Assembly: GCA_020852175.1 (NCBI GenBank)
Contig: JADZBH010000064.1
Location: 1 to 64,000 of the forward strand
DNA: 64,000 nucleotides
Source of the DNA: Bryobacterales bacterium
GTDB lineage: Bacteria > Acidobacteriota > Terriglobia > Bryobacterales > Bryobacteraceae
Direction of reading: 5' to 3'
Part shown: piece after piece, positions 24,258 to 33,763 of the stretch
How the letters are laid out: every line of letters begins with the position of its first letter
Numbering within the stretch: position 1 is the first letter of the stretch
Notes under the pieces: model-generated
What the model saw: only the letters and a program-made list of their open reading frames with translations
What the model was told of the DNA's origin: nothing
Databases searched by the model: none
Program-made: the position numbers and the translations under genes

Positions 24258-27200
24258 TCAGGGCTGTCCCACGACAACGGCTTCCGGCTTGGAGCGGGCC
24301 AGCATATTGGCCGGAAGAGCGCATCCCGGATCCGAGGCGCGGTTCCTGCACCAGCGCCGGCTGACCCAGGCAATCCATCCAGCCTGGTATTCCACCTGGG
24401 CCGAGCACTGTGCCGAAGAACAGGAGAAAGCGGCGGTTTGATTCAGGTTCTCGGCCGTACCGCCGTAGTCAATCAGGAAGTTGTCGGCGCCGATGGCCTG
24501 AACCGGCCGGGAGGCCAGCACGGTGAACGTGCCGCCGGCGGGCGCGCTGGCCGGCGTGGCCACTTCAAACCGTTTCGAGGCGATGGAGCCGCACTTCACC
24601 ACCAGGGAATAGAGCTCCTCGGCCAGAAGGCCGCCGACAACAATCGACCGTGAACGCACGCCGTCCGGGCCGGGCTCGCTGCTCAAGGCCGAACCGGCGC
24701 GAATCTGGCAGGGCTCGGTGGTGGGCGCCTGCATGTGGACCACAACGGAGTCCGGCGTGGGCGGTGCGGCTAACCGGGCGGGTAGTGGAGCCAGCGTCGC
24801 CGGGTTCACCTGCGCGCTATAGGCGGACGTACCAAAGGAGTTGATGGCCCGGACGCGAAAACCATAGACGCGGCTCGGTTCCAGGCTTAGCGCGGGGTAG
24901 CTGGACCACTCGGTTGCATTGGCCGGCGCCGTGGCCACGCGGGCAAAACCGGTCCCTGCATCCATCTCCACTTCATAGCCGGTCTCGTTGGCCGCGTTGT
25001 CCTGCCAGGTGAGCAGAATGTGATCGGCCGAGGCATCCGCCGCGGATAATTGTGTCGGGGCGGGCGGCGGGGCCGTGGGATCGATCGTGGACGCCGACGC
25101 CTCGTTGCCATAAGAAGATGTACCCGAAGAGTTCGTGGCGCGGGCGCGGAAAAAGTAGGTGGTGGCCGGAAGCAAACCCGTGGCCGAGTAGGTTGCGGTT
25201 CCCGGTTCCACAAGGGCGATTTCGGAATAGACGCCGCCCGAGCCCTGTTTCCGTTCGATGCGCACGCTGGCCACGCCGGCCGAAGGATCGTCCCAGCTCA
25301 GGTTGATCGCGCTCGAGGAAGCAGCCGAGGCCGCCAGGTTGGCTGGTGGCTGCGGCGGCGTCCCCGTGGTGACGTAGGGCGCATAGTGAACTTCGGCGAA
25401 GTTCTTGTATTCATCGTCGCTGGTGATGACTCCGCCGCCGGTCCAGCCGCCGTTTCCCGTGCCGGACAGGCCCACGCCCGGGAAGGCCTGAATGGCCAGG
25501 TGGACCGCGTTGCTGTAGTCGGTGTTGTAAACCCCATTGGCCACGCCGGCGCAATTGAAGATGAACGATTGCGGGGTGGGAACGCTGGCGACGGTGTAGA
25601 GCTTGGGGGCGAGGGCCGGAATGGACCCAAGCACGGCGTTCGTGCTGCCTTGCACCTCGATCAGCCAGCCGGGAGGCAGATCGTGGTTCTCGGTGAACTG
25701 CGCCGTGCACACGCCGGCGTCGGAGGTGATAGACGCCAGCTTGCCCGGAATGGACCAGCCGTTGGCCACCTGCGGTTCAAAGCGCCACCAGAACTTGCGC
25801 GGCTTCACGGCGGCGACGGAAGCGGCGGTTTGATTGGCGGCCGTATTCCCACCCACGCCGCTGACGGTCACCGTGTCACCGGCTTGCACGCCGAGGCTGG
25901 CCCTGGTCACCACCCAGATAGGCGACTGCCCCGCGCCGGTGACACCGGAGACGGGCACGCGAGGGCGGATCGCCGCATAGAAGTTCTCCTGCTGGCTCAT
26001 GGCCGGCGACACCCACCAGGCGCCATTCAAGCCCGCGTTTACACCGGGCGGCGTCACGATGGTGCTGCCCTGGCCATTGGAGAAACCTAGCGACTTCAGC
26101 GATTGCGTCGTGCTGTAGCGCACCTCATAGGTAAGTCCGGAAACCGGTACCGCCTCCCAGGAGACGTCATAGCCGGCGCTTTCCGTGAGTATGCCGCCGA
26201 TGAACCGTTTGGGCGAGTACACGATGGACCGTCCCCGCACCAATTCTTCCGGTTCGTTGTCCGTGCGGTCGAAGGCGAGTCCGGCCAGATGCATCGTCTG
26301 CCCGTCCCAGGGGCCTTTGTAGCCCACCGGGTCGAGATAGAGAATGGTGAGGCCCTCCATGTAGGAGCGCGCGCCGCCGGGCCAGGGCGGATAAAAAATG
26401 TGGCCGCGCAGCGGCTCATTGGGCCACAGAATGCCTCCACCCGCGCCCACCTGGTGCGACGGCGCGGCCGTCATCTCGATCTGTTGCCACACGCCATCGT
26501 AGGCGCTGAAGTTGTAGTAGTGGTAAAAGTGCGAGCCCGATCCCAGGGCGTCCTGCGCGGCGGTTTGCGGGTAGGTGCCGATGTTGAAGTCCAGGCCGCC
26601 GCTCTCCGAGCGCGGATTGTTCACGCCCCACTTCACCCACATGCGCAGGCGGTTGGCGAGCGGGTCGAACTCGCCCTGCTTGACGTGATAATGCAGGTAA
26701 CCGTTCGGGTACAGATAGCCGCTGGTATCGCGCGGGCGGAAGTAGATGAGCGGCGAGGAGCGCCAGGTGATGGCGATGTAACCTTCGTTTTGCGTGCGGC
26801 CGATGCAGGAGCCCGCCGGCAGGCAGCTCAACGTGTAGGAGCCGTTGGCCAGCGCCGTGTGGATGGTGAGAATGGTTTTGTCCGGGCTCAGCGACTGCAC
26901 GCGATAGCCGCGCGTGGAGTTCTTGGCCATGTGGGCGGCTTCGGTCTGCGGAGGTGCGTTGGGCGCGCCCGCATAGCCTGGATTGGCGGCCGTGGCGTAC
27001 TGCTGCATACCGCGAATGTGAATCAACCGGCCGGCCTCCAGGGGTTCAAAACCGCTTTCGCCCCCGTCCACATAAGGCGCCGTCAACGTGATGGTGGCTA
27101 CGCCGCCAGAGACAACGAAGCTCTGAATCTTCTGATCCTTCATGTACGCTTTCTGGTTGTCCGGATTCCAGTAGCCCCGCGAGCAGGCCGCCTCGTCGTT

Positions 27201-27998
27201 GCTGTCGGCGCAGGCGGGTATGGTGATGGCCAGGGTGGCCTCGTCGGTGACGGCCTCGCGAATGTCGCCCTGCACCGTGGGGGCCGGATAAAACATTCTG
27301 GAACCGTCGCCCGAGGCGCGGCGCACGGAAACAACCTGTCCGGCGAAGCTCTGCGGCGTGAGTGCGTTCGAGTTGAATGGAACAGAGAAGCTGTTCGCCG
27401 TGACATAGGTGGCCGTGTAGTATTTCGGCGTCGTGTCCGAGCCGAAGGCGGACCAGGAGCCGTTGGCCCCCGACAGCATGACGAACCACTGAATCAGCAG
27501 CGTGGAGGAGTTCCAGCCAAGCGGACTGTTGGCGCTGACAGGGATGCCATGCCCGGCCGGACCGGCGGTCCTGTACTGAACCAGAACCGAAGCGCCCGAG
27601 GGCCTGAACGCCGAGCAGGTGGCGTGCGCCGTGGTGGCGCTGCTATAGGCCGATCCCTTGCCCGCGCCCGTGTCGTTGATGGCGTTGAAAAGGTTCGTGG
27701 CCGTCTCCATGCCGGTGGAGCCTATGCGCACCTCGCCCGGCGCGGCGTTGTTGAGATTGGCGCGGAAGGTGTAGGTGACGCCGTCGATAATGGCCTGTTT
27801 GCCTTCCGTCACCGAGGCCACGCCGGACAGGCGCGACATGGCATGACGGCCGCCGAAGTTGTGCGGCTGGTCGCAGGTGACGGTCGTGATCGTACCGGTG
27901 GCCACGCCGGCCGCCAGGCGGCAGCGGAAATCTTCAATCAGGCTCTGCGCCTGCAAGACGGCCGTGCAGAGGAGCAACAAAAGCAGGGAAATTCGCAT
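24258..27998 (-). CDS. Giant secreted protein with two fibronectin type III domains
   Basis: The 1246-residue product has a signal peptide (MRISLLLLLLCTAVLQAQS) and an all-beta body of unknown family. Two fibronectin type III domains follow at about 880-974 and 975-1071 (LAASAASSSAINLSWDDP; HILLTWQDNAANETGYEV), then a Cys-containing C-terminal domain. It is exported. The first 850 residues are homologous to the secreted protein at 35.0 kb. Shared text includes the mature N-terminus (LIEDF/IIEDW), EVRYSTTQSLKSLGFSNGQ versus DIRYSTAGSLKKIGFSKGQ, and QGSTNAVLGSIP versus SGSTNALLGRIP. It starts 5 bases after the stop of the upstream secreted-protein gene, so both are co-transcribed. The function is unknown; a surface or matrix role is inferred from context. 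Confidence 0.85.
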   Translation of the reverse strand: MRISLLLLLLCTAVLQAQSLIEDFRCRLAAGVATGTITTVTCDQPHNFGGRHAMSRLSGVASVTEGKQAIIDGVTYTFRANLNNAAPGEVRIGSTGMETATNLFNAINDTGAGKGSAYSSATTAHATCSAFRPSGASVLVQYRTAGPAGHGIPVSANSPLGWNSSTLLIQWFVMLSGANGSWSAFGSDTTPKYYTATYVTANSFSVPFNSNALTPQSFAGQVVSVRRASGDGSRMFYPAPTVQGDIREAVTDEATLAITIPACADSNDEAACSRGYWNPDNQKAYMKDQKIQSFVVSGGVATITLTAPYVDGGESGFEPLEAGRLIHIRGMQQYATAANPGYAGAPNAPPQTEAAHMAKNSTRGYRVQSLSPDKTILTIHTALANGSYTLSCLPAGSCIGRTQNEGYIAITWRSSPLIYFRPRDTSGYLYPNGYLHYHVKQGEFDPLANRLRMWVKWGVNNPRSESGGLDFNIGTYPQTAAQDALGSGSHFYHYYNFSAYDGVWQQIEMTAAPSHQVGAGGGILWPNEPLRGHIFYPPWPGGARSYMEGLTILYLDPVGYKGPWDGQTMHLAGLAFDRTDNEPEELVRGRSIVYSPKRFIGGILTESAGYDVSWEAVPVSGLTYEVRYSTTQSLKSLGFSNGQGSTIVTPPGVNAGLNGAWWVSPAMSQQENFYAAIRPRVPVSGVTGAGQSPIWVVTRASLGVQAGDTVTVSGVGGNTAANQTAASVAAVKPRKFWWRFEPQVANGWSIPGKLASITSDAGVCTAQFTENHDLPPGWLIEVQGSTNAVLGSIPALAPKLYTVASVPTPQSFIFNCAGVANGVYNTDYSNAVHLAIQAFPGVGLSGTGNGGWTGGGVITSDDEYKNFAEVHYAPYVTTGTPPQPPANLAASAASSSAINLSWDDPSAGVASVRIERKQGSGGVYSEIALVEPGTATYSATGLLPATTYFFRARATNSSGTSSYGNEASASTIDPTAPPPAPTQLSAADASADHILLTWQDNAANETGYEVEMDAGTGFARVATAPANATEWSSYPALSLEPSRVYGFRVRAINSFGTSAYSAQVNPATLAPLPARLAAPPTPDSVVVHMQAPTTEPCQIRAGSALSSEPGPDGVRSRSIVVGGLLAEELYSLVVKCGSIASKRFEVATPASAPAGGTFTVLASRPVQAIGADNFLIDYGGTAENLNQTAAFSCSSAQCSAQVEYQAGWIAWVSRRWCRNRASDPGCALPANMLARSKPEAVVVGQP

Positions 27999-28003
27999 CG
28001 GCG

Positions 28004-29092
28004 TCAGGGCTCCATCAGGACCAGGGGCAGGGTGCTGTTGCTGGCCAGCAGCGTCATGGTGCAGGTGGCCGGAAACTGGTTGCCTAGCGCCAGTGTAAGG
28101 TTGGCGGTCGACGAACAGAAGCCGACGCGCTGCGCCGACAGGTTCAGTATGGTGGTCAGCGTGGGTGAGATCGACAGGAACGTGGAGGCGACGCTGGTTT
28201 CACTGGCCGCGTAAGCAATGTAGTAGCGGCCCGCCGGCAGCGTGGCCGAAGCGCTCAGCGCGGAGGATTTGCCGCCGGTGGTGGACAGATCCGCCGCCGT
28301 GCCCTCCATTAACTTTTGCCGGTTGGCGTCGTAGATGGCAAAGGCGGCCTTGCCGCCGGCCGTGGCCGTGCTGGCATTGAAAGTGAACCGGGAGAAGGTG
28401 AGCGGCTGCGGCAGCAGGAACATATAAAGGAACACGCGGTTAGCCAGCGTCGCGGCAAACGCCGTGCCCGTGCCCGCCATGCCAAACGGCGCGAACGGGC
28501 CCTCCGCCGGGATCACTGATCCGCCTGCCAGCTCATAGGTGGAGCCGTTGCAGTAGTGCAGCTTCGCGTTCTCGCCTGAGTCTGTTTTGAAGAAGATCAG
28601 TCCATACTGGCCGCAAGTGGGTGGAATCGTGGGGCCGGAGCCGTATTGCAATACCGACTCGGTGGCCACGTTCACGTTCGTTCCGCTAAAAGAGAAAAGA
28701 TTGCCCGGCTTGTAGAGCTTCAGCTTGCTGTCGGCCGGGTCCCAGGCATAGAACTCACCCGTTACCGACGCCGCACCCGAGGCCACGGAGTTGCCCCCGA
28801 TCTGATTGGCCGAACCGGCGCCGCTCATTACGTTCCAGGTGTTGGGGGCTGTGCAGCCGTACAGATTTTGGCCGCTGGCGGCGGTAGTCAGAAAGAAGGT
28901 TTCGCCCAGCGCGCAGGCGACGGGAAGCGTGGAGCCCATCTTCGACGGCTTGGTGGAAGCCGCCTGGGAAAAATCGACATTCCTGGCCTGCGACTTCAGA
29001 TCAACGGCCGTCTGGCCCTGGCAAAGTGGCCCCGCCAGCAGAAATCCGGCGGCCAGGGGAAATGTGACTTTCCCCTTCCAATTCATTCGCAT
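28004..29092 (-). CDS. Secreted protein of unknown function
   Basis: The product is about 362 residues with a signal peptide (MNWKGKVTFPLAAGFLLAGPLCQGQ). Low-complexity beta-rich text follows, with pairs of cysteines (VACALGET, PTCGQYGL, LHYCNG). A C-terminal beta-sandwich-like domain is present (AIYDANRQKLMEG, LPAGRYYIAYAAS). I do not recognise a family. It reads like the bacterial tail-fibre- or surface-associated proteins that carry a short N-terminal module plus a jelly-roll end. Start ATG at 29090-29092 follows AGGAGA. It precedes the giant secreted protein by 5 bases, which suggests a joint structure or co-secretion. Confidence 0.75.
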   Translation of the reverse strand: MRMNWKGKVTFPLAAGFLLAGPLCQGQTAVDLKSQARNVDFSQAASTKPSKMGSTLPVACALGETFFLTTAASGQNLYGCTAPNTWNVMSGAGSANQIGGNSVASGAASVTGEFYAWDPADSKLKLYKPGNLFSFSGTNVNVATESVLQYGSGPTIPPTCGQYGLIFFKTDSGENAKLHYCNGSTYELAGGSVIPAEGPFAPFGMAGTGTAFAATLANRVFLYMFLLPQPLTFSRFTFNASTATAGGKAAFAIYDANRQKLMEGTAADLSTTGGKSSALSASATLPAGRYYIAYAASETSVASTFLSISPTLTTILNLSAQRVGFCSSTANLTLALGNQFPATCTMTLLASNSTLPLVLMEP

Positions 29093-29191
29093 AAGGCATC
29101 GTCTCCTGCCCAGAACCCTAGGCGCGGGGCCGTGCGCGGCCACCGGCGGCTTGCAACAAGAAGCGTAGAATCAGGCAGTTATACTAAGCGA

Positions 29192-30262
29192 ATGGCTGTG
29201 AACGAAGGTGGTGCGTTTCCGCCGCCGCACCAGGTGGCTCCCCGCGAACGGGACCGCGTCGCCCGCTTCCTGCGCGACACCTTCCACCCGCCCGAAGATG
29301 CACCCTTTCTCCGGCCTCCCGTTCTTGATTGGAAGTATTTCGCGCCGCGTCCGGACACCGCCTGGCCCGAGGGGCGCAGCTTTGCCTACCTGGAGGATGA
29401 CCGGCTGACCGCTCACTGCGCCGTGTGGCCGCTTATGCTGGAAGCCGCCGGCGAGAGTATTCCCGCCATGCATCTCATTGACTGGGCGGCCAGCAAGTCC
29501 CACCCCGGCGCCGGGCTGATTCTCTACCGCGCCTTGTCGGAGAAGGCCCGCTGCGCCGTGGTGATCGGCGGCGCCGCTCAGGCCCGCCGCATACTCACCC
29601 GGATGGGCTTCGCGCAAGTGGGCGAGTGGAATGTTTACCGCCGCGTGGTGCGCCCCTGGCGCACTTTCCGCGAAGAGCCGGCCGAACCGGGCCAGGCCGC
29701 CAAACACGCCGCGCGCCTGGTGCGCGATTCGTTGCTCACGCTGCATCCCGGCCGGCGGCGCCGGGCCGCGGAGTGGTCCGCCGCGCCCATCGCCCGGTTT
29801 GAGGCGGATTCACCCGCGCTGGCTCTGCCGGACGCGGAGAAGGGCGGCCCCAGGCAGCGCTTCCTCCACACGGCTGGATTTCTGAACTATGTCCTCTCCT
29901 GTCCGGCCTGCCCTTGGAGAGCCTATACGCTCCTCCGAAACGGCTTCCCGGCCGGCTACGCCATTCTGAATTCATTAAACCGGCAGGCCCGCGTGGCGGA
30001 CCTCTGGGTTCATGACCGCACCGAAGAGGCCTGGACCGCCGCCGCCGCCCTGGCCGCCCAACTCGCCGCCCGCGACTTCGACGCCAGCCAGGTGCTGATG
30101 AGCGCCGCTTCGCCGTTTCTCTCGAACATTCTGCGCCGCCTCGGCTTCCAGCACTACGCCGTCAAACCGGTCTATCTGTTCGATTCCCAACACGCTCTCA
30201 AGCCCGACCCCACGCGTTGGCATCTCACCTGGCTCGACTCGGACGCCTTTCTGCTGCCGTAG
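29192..30262 (+). CDS. GNAT-like acyltransferase
   Basis: The 356-residue product has the layout of a double GNAT-type fold. The N-terminal part reads LDWKYFAPRPDTAWP and SFAYLEDDRLTAHCAVWPL. A middle section contains AMHLIDWAASKSHPGAG, VIGGAAQARRILTRMGFAQVG and the second half NGFPAGYAILNSLN. It resembles acetyl-CoA-dependent N-acyltransferases found near exosortase and EPS genes, probably acylating an amino sugar. The ATG at 29192 is the first in frame after the divergent secreted-protein gene, 99 bases away. No close family name can be given. Confidence 0.72.
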   Translation: MAVNEGGAFPPPHQVAPRERDRVARFLRDTFHPPEDAPFLRPPVLDWKYFAPRPDTAWPEGRSFAYLEDDRLTAHCAVWPLMLEAAGESIPAMHLIDWAASKSHPGAGLILYRALSEKARCAVVIGGAAQARRILTRMGFAQVGEWNVYRRVVRPWRTFREEPAEPGQAAKHAARLVRDSLLTLHPGRRRRAAEWSAAPIARFEADSPALALPDAEKGGPRQRFLHTAGFLNYVLSCPACPWRAYTLLRNGFPAGYAILNSLNRQARVADLWVHDRTEEAWTAAAALAAQLAARDFDASQVLMSAASPFLSNILRRLGFQHYAVKPVYLFDSQHALKPDPTRWHLTWLDSDAFLLP

Positions 30263-30292
30263 ACACCCTCGGATTGCCGCTATCCTGACAAG

Positions 30293-31381
30293 GTGAGCGT
30301 GAAGCTGATCTGCGTCGGGGGCGCCCGCCCTAACTTCATGAAATTGGCTCCGTTGTGCCGGGAACTGGGCTCGGATCCGGATTTCGGCCTGTGCCTGGTC
30401 CACACCGGCCAGCATTATGACGACAGTCTTTCCGGCCAGTTCTTCCGCGACCTCGGCCTGCCCGTCCCGGCGCACAGCCTCGAAGTCGGCTCAGGCTCCC
30501 ACGCCATGCAAACAGCCGAAATTCTCCGCCGCTTCGAACCCGTCATGCTCGCCGAACAACCCGCCGGCGTGCTCGTCGTGGGCGACGTGAATTCCACGCT
30601 TGGCTGCGCCCTGGTGGCGAAAAAACTCGGCTGCCCGGTGATTCACGTCGAAGCCGGGTTGCGCAGCTTCGACCGTTCCATGCCCGAGGAGATCAACCGC
30701 CTGGCCACCGACGCCATCTCGGATCTCTTTCTGGTCACGGAGGAAAGCGGCCTGGAACACTTGGCCCGCGAAGGCGCCGATGCTTCACGGACCGTCTTCG
30801 TGGGTAACCTCATGATCGATTCGCTCTACTTTCACCTGGAGCAGGCCCGCGGCTCGGGTGTGCAACAGCGCCTGGGCATCGCCGGCCCCTATGGGCTTGT
30901 CACGCTTCATCGTCCCGCCAATGTCGATTCGCCAGCGCAACTCGCCGGGATCACCTCGGCCCTGGCCGGGATTGCCGCCGGGCTGCCACTCTATTTTCCC
31001 GTCCATCCCCGCACGCGCCAGCGGCTTGCCGGCGAGCTTCCCGCCAATCTGCATCTCATAGAACCGCTTGGTTACATTGACTTCGTCGGCCTTATGAGCG
31101 CGGCCCGCGTGGTGCTCACCGACTCGGGAGGCATCCAGGAAGAGACAACGGCCCTGGGCATTCCCTGCCTCACCCTGCGCGACAATACCGAACGGCCCGT
31201 CACCGTCACCGAAGGCACCAACCGCCTGGCCGGCACCTCGCGCGACAGCATCCTGGCCGCCTGGCGCGAACACACAGCTTCGCCGAAACAGGGCCGCGTG
31301 CCGCGTTTCTGGGACGGCCAGGCCGCCCGGCGCTGCCGCCAGGCCATTCGCCGCTTCTTCGGAATGTCTTCCGGTAAGTAA
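30293..31381 (+). CDS. wecB: UDP-N-acetylglucosamine 2-epimerase
   Basis: This 362-residue enzyme interconverts UDP-GlcNAc and UDP-ManNAc. Family motifs are present: CVGGARPNFMKLAP, HTGQHYDDSLSGQFF, DVNSTLG, HVEAGLRSFDRSMPEE, LHRPANVDS and TDSGGIQEE. It supplies UDP-ManNAc for the polymer. Start is GTG at 30293, 30 bases past the GNAT-like gene. Sequence and length are ordinary for the family. Confidence 0.95.
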   Translation: MSVKLICVGGARPNFMKLAPLCRELGSDPDFGLCLVHTGQHYDDSLSGQFFRDLGLPVPAHSLEVGSGSHAMQTAEILRRFEPVMLAEQPAGVLVVGDVNSTLGCALVAKKLGCPVIHVEAGLRSFDRSMPEEINRLATDAISDLFLVTEESGLEHLAREGADASRTVFVGNLMIDSLYFHLEQARGSGVQQRLGIAGPYGLVTLHRPANVDSPAQLAGITSALAGIAAGLPLYFPVHPRTRQRLAGELPANLHLIEPLGYIDFVGLMSAARVVLTDSGGIQEETTALGIPCLTLRDNTERPVTVTEGTNRLAGTSRDSILAAWREHTASPKQGRVPRFWDGQAARRCRQAIRRFFGMSSGK

Positions 31382-31425
31382 ATCAAGAACAAACTGCTAT
31401 ACTTCTCTTCGGAAGCGTTTAAGTT

Positions 31426-31440
31426 CGTGGTCGAACCACG
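31426..31440. other. Inverted repeat upstream of femAB-like gene
   Basis: CGTGGT-CGA-ACCACG forms a 6-bp stem with a 3-base loop, 33 bases before the FemAB-like start. It overlaps an alternative GTTCG/CGAAC pairing. No T-run follows, so it is more like an operator or leader hairpin than a terminator. The 92-bp gap holds nothing else recognised. Confidence 0.3.
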
Positions 31441-31473
31441 CTCTCCAAGAGTCCACACACAACCAACCGGAAC

Positions 31474-32508
31474 ATGTCGCTCCGCGTTTGCCACCTACAG
31501 GAAGACGGGTTCCCGAGCTGGGATGAGTTCGTCACCCGTCATGCACATGGAACCTGTTTTCATTTGACGGCATGGCTGCGGACCATTGCATCGGCTTTCC
31601 CCTTCCAACCCCACTACATGAGCGTCTATGACGGCTCGGAATGCCAGGCCATCGTGCCTCTGTTCCTGGTGGATAACTGGATGATGGGACGCGTCCTTCT
31701 CTCCTCGCCCTTTGCCGTGTACGGAGGCATGCTGGCCACCAGTGGCGAGGCCAAACAGCTCCTGCGCGACGCCATCATTCACCTCGGTTCCAAGCTCGAA
31801 GTCCAGTACATCGAGCTGCGCAACCACGACGAGTCCCAATGCCTCGGATTTCCACGTCTGGAACGTTATCTGGATTACACACAGACGGTCCAGCCCATGA
31901 CCGGCGAGGAGTTGCTGCAACAGCTTCCCAAGAAGACGCGCAACATGGTCCGCAAGTCGCTGAAAAGTGACTTCTCTTCCCGTCCCGCCCGGAATCTGGA
32001 CGGCTTCTACGACCTGCTTTCCCGCAACTACCGCCGGCTGGGCACCCCCATCTTTCCCAAGCACTTCTTCGCCACCCTGCTCGCCGAATTCGGCCCCGGC
32101 GCCGACGTTCGTGAAATCCTCCTGGGCGACCGCCTGGCCGCCGTCAGCCTGAATCTCCTCTTTCGCGAACAGATGCACACCTACTACGCCGCCTCGCTGT
32201 TCGCTCTCCGGCAGTTCGCCCCCAACAATTTCCTCTACTACGACCACCTGTTGTGGGCCGGCAATAATGGCTACACGCTGTTCGATTTCGGACGCAGCAA
32301 GGTGGATAGCGGCAACTCGGATTTCAAACGCCACTGGGATACCACCATCCGCCCTCTGCCCTATGAGGTCCTATTGGTCAAACGCAAGGAACTGCCCAAC
32401 TTCAACCCCAACAATCCCAAGTTCGATCTGGCCATCCGCCTCTGGCGCCTGCTGCCTCTCGGCCTCACACGCGCCCTTGGACCGCACATGGTGAAGCTCT
32501 TCCCCTAG
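31474..32508 (+). CDS. FemAB-family protein of exosortase/PEP-CTERM type
   Basis: The 344-residue product has two GNAT-like halves. The N-terminal half has WDEFVTRHAHGTCFHLTAW and the second has LPKKTRNMVRKSLK, LGTPIFPKHFFATLL, FDFGRSKVDSGNSDFKRHW and a short helical end. These are hallmarks of the FemAB-like proteins found in exosortase EPS loci. By homology it transfers an aminoacyl group, probably from aminoacyl-tRNA, to an amino sugar of the polymer. It stands apart from its upstream gene by 92 bases and starts a run of four plus-strand genes. Confidence 0.92.
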   Translation: MSLRVCHLQEDGFPSWDEFVTRHAHGTCFHLTAWLRTIASAFPFQPHYMSVYDGSECQAIVPLFLVDNWMMGRVLLSSPFAVYGGMLATSGEAKQLLRDAIIHLGSKLEVQYIELRNHDESQCLGFPRLERYLDYTQTVQPMTGEELLQQLPKKTRNMVRKSLKSDFSSRPARNLDGFYDLLSRNYRRLGTPIFPKHFFATLLAEFGPGADVREILLGDRLAAVSLNLLFREQMHTYYAASLFALRQFAPNNFLYYDHLLWAGNNGYTLFDFGRSKVDSGNSDFKRHWDTTIRPLPYEVLLVKRKELPNFNPNNPKFDLAIRLWRLLPLGLTRALGPHMVKLFP

Positions 32509-32522
32509 GGGACTGGTAGCAC

Positions 32523-33752
32523 ATGGCCGGCAATCTCGCCCTGTTCGCGTACTACTACAAGCCGGAAAACACCTCCGGCGTGCAACGCGCCGCCCGTTTG
32601 GCCAAGTACCTCCCCCAGTTCGGCTGGCCCACCTGGGTGATCGCCTCCTCGGCCGGCGGCATCGACCCCACGCTGGAACGCGTAGTTCATGTGCCCGGTC
32701 CGGCGGACGGCAGTCCCGCCGCCGCCCGCTGGAGCCATCTTGGCCTTCTGGCCGAACGCTTTCTGCCCTATCAGGAGAAACTCCCCTGGGTGCCTCATGC
32801 CGTCGAGGCCTTCGAACGGCTCCACACAGCCCAGCCCTTCTCGGCCCTCCTGTCCACCTCGCCGCCCACCGGCAGCCACATTGCCGCCTGGCGGATCAAA
32901 CGCAAATTCCGGCTGCCCTGGATCGCCGACTTCCGCGACCCCATCCTCGGCAATCCCGGACGCCCTCGCCGCTGGGCCCAGCCCTATGACCGCGCCCTGC
33001 AGCGCGAAATCTTTCGTTCGGCCGATATCGTCCTGGCCGTCACCGACACCATGCGCGACCTGTGGAGGGCCCAATACCCGCGCTGGGCCCACAAGTTCCA
33101 GCTCATCTGGAACGGCTTCGACCCCGAGGAAGGTTTCGGCCCGCTGGACGCCCCGCCGCGTCCCTACCGCGTCCTGCTGCACGCCGGCGTGCTCTATTCC
33201 CAGCGCCACCCGCACGCCATGCTCGATTCCCTGGCGCGCCTCATCGGCAACGGACGCCTGAACCCGGACGCTCTCCGCCTCCGCTTTATCGGTATTGTCC
33301 AGGAAATGGACCAACTCCGCGCCCGCCCCTCGGTGGCCCTGCTTGCCTCCCGCGGTTGCCTCGATATGAACGGCCAGCTCATCCCCCGCGACGACGCCAT
33401 GCGCGAAATCGCCACCGCCGATTCCCTGTTTCTCATCGACATCGTGAATAACAGCAAGGTCGGCTACACCGTGCCCGCCAAGCTCTACGACTATCTGCTC
33501 ACCGGACGCCCCATTCTTTCCATCACCGACCCTGGCTCGCCGGTAGACCGCATTCTCGCCCAAAGCGGCGTCCCCTATTCCTGCCTCTATCACGCCGACT
33601 CCCCGGAAACCCTGGACGGCAAGCTGCACGGCTTCCTCTCGCTGCCCGGCGCCCCCGTCACGCCCGGCCCCTGGTTCTTTGAAAACTTCGATGGACGCCT
33701 CCAGGCCCGCGCCATCGGTGCCATGCTGGAAACCAGCGCCCCAGGGCGTTAA
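32523..33752 (+). CDS. GT-B glycosyltransferase
   Basis: This 409-residue GT4-type enzyme has an N-terminal YYYKPENTSGVQRAARLAKYL acceptor loop and WIADFRDPILGNPG. The C-terminal donor domain has LLHAGVLYSQRHP and KLYDYLLTGRPILSITDP. Its role is to add a sugar during EPS repeat assembly. ATG at 32523 follows GACTGG; the gene begins 14 bases past the FemAB-like stop. Confidence 0.9.
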   Translation: MAGNLALFAYYYKPENTSGVQRAARLAKYLPQFGWPTWVIASSAGGIDPTLERVVHVPGPADGSPAAARWSHLGLLAERFLPYQEKLPWVPHAVEAFERLHTAQPFSALLSTSPPTGSHIAAWRIKRKFRLPWIADFRDPILGNPGRPRRWAQPYDRALQREIFRSADIVLAVTDTMRDLWRAQYPRWAHKFQLIWNGFDPEEGFGPLDAPPRPYRVLLHAGVLYSQRHPHAMLDSLARLIGNGRLNPDALRLRFIGIVQEMDQLRARPSVALLASRGCLDMNGQLIPRDDAMREIATADSLFLIDIVNNSKVGYTVPAKLYDYLLTGRPILSITDPGSPVDRILAQSGVPYSCLYHADSPETLDGKLHGFLSLPGAPVTPGPWFFENFDGRLQARAIGAMLETSAPGR

Positions 33753-33763
33753 GCGGTTCATCC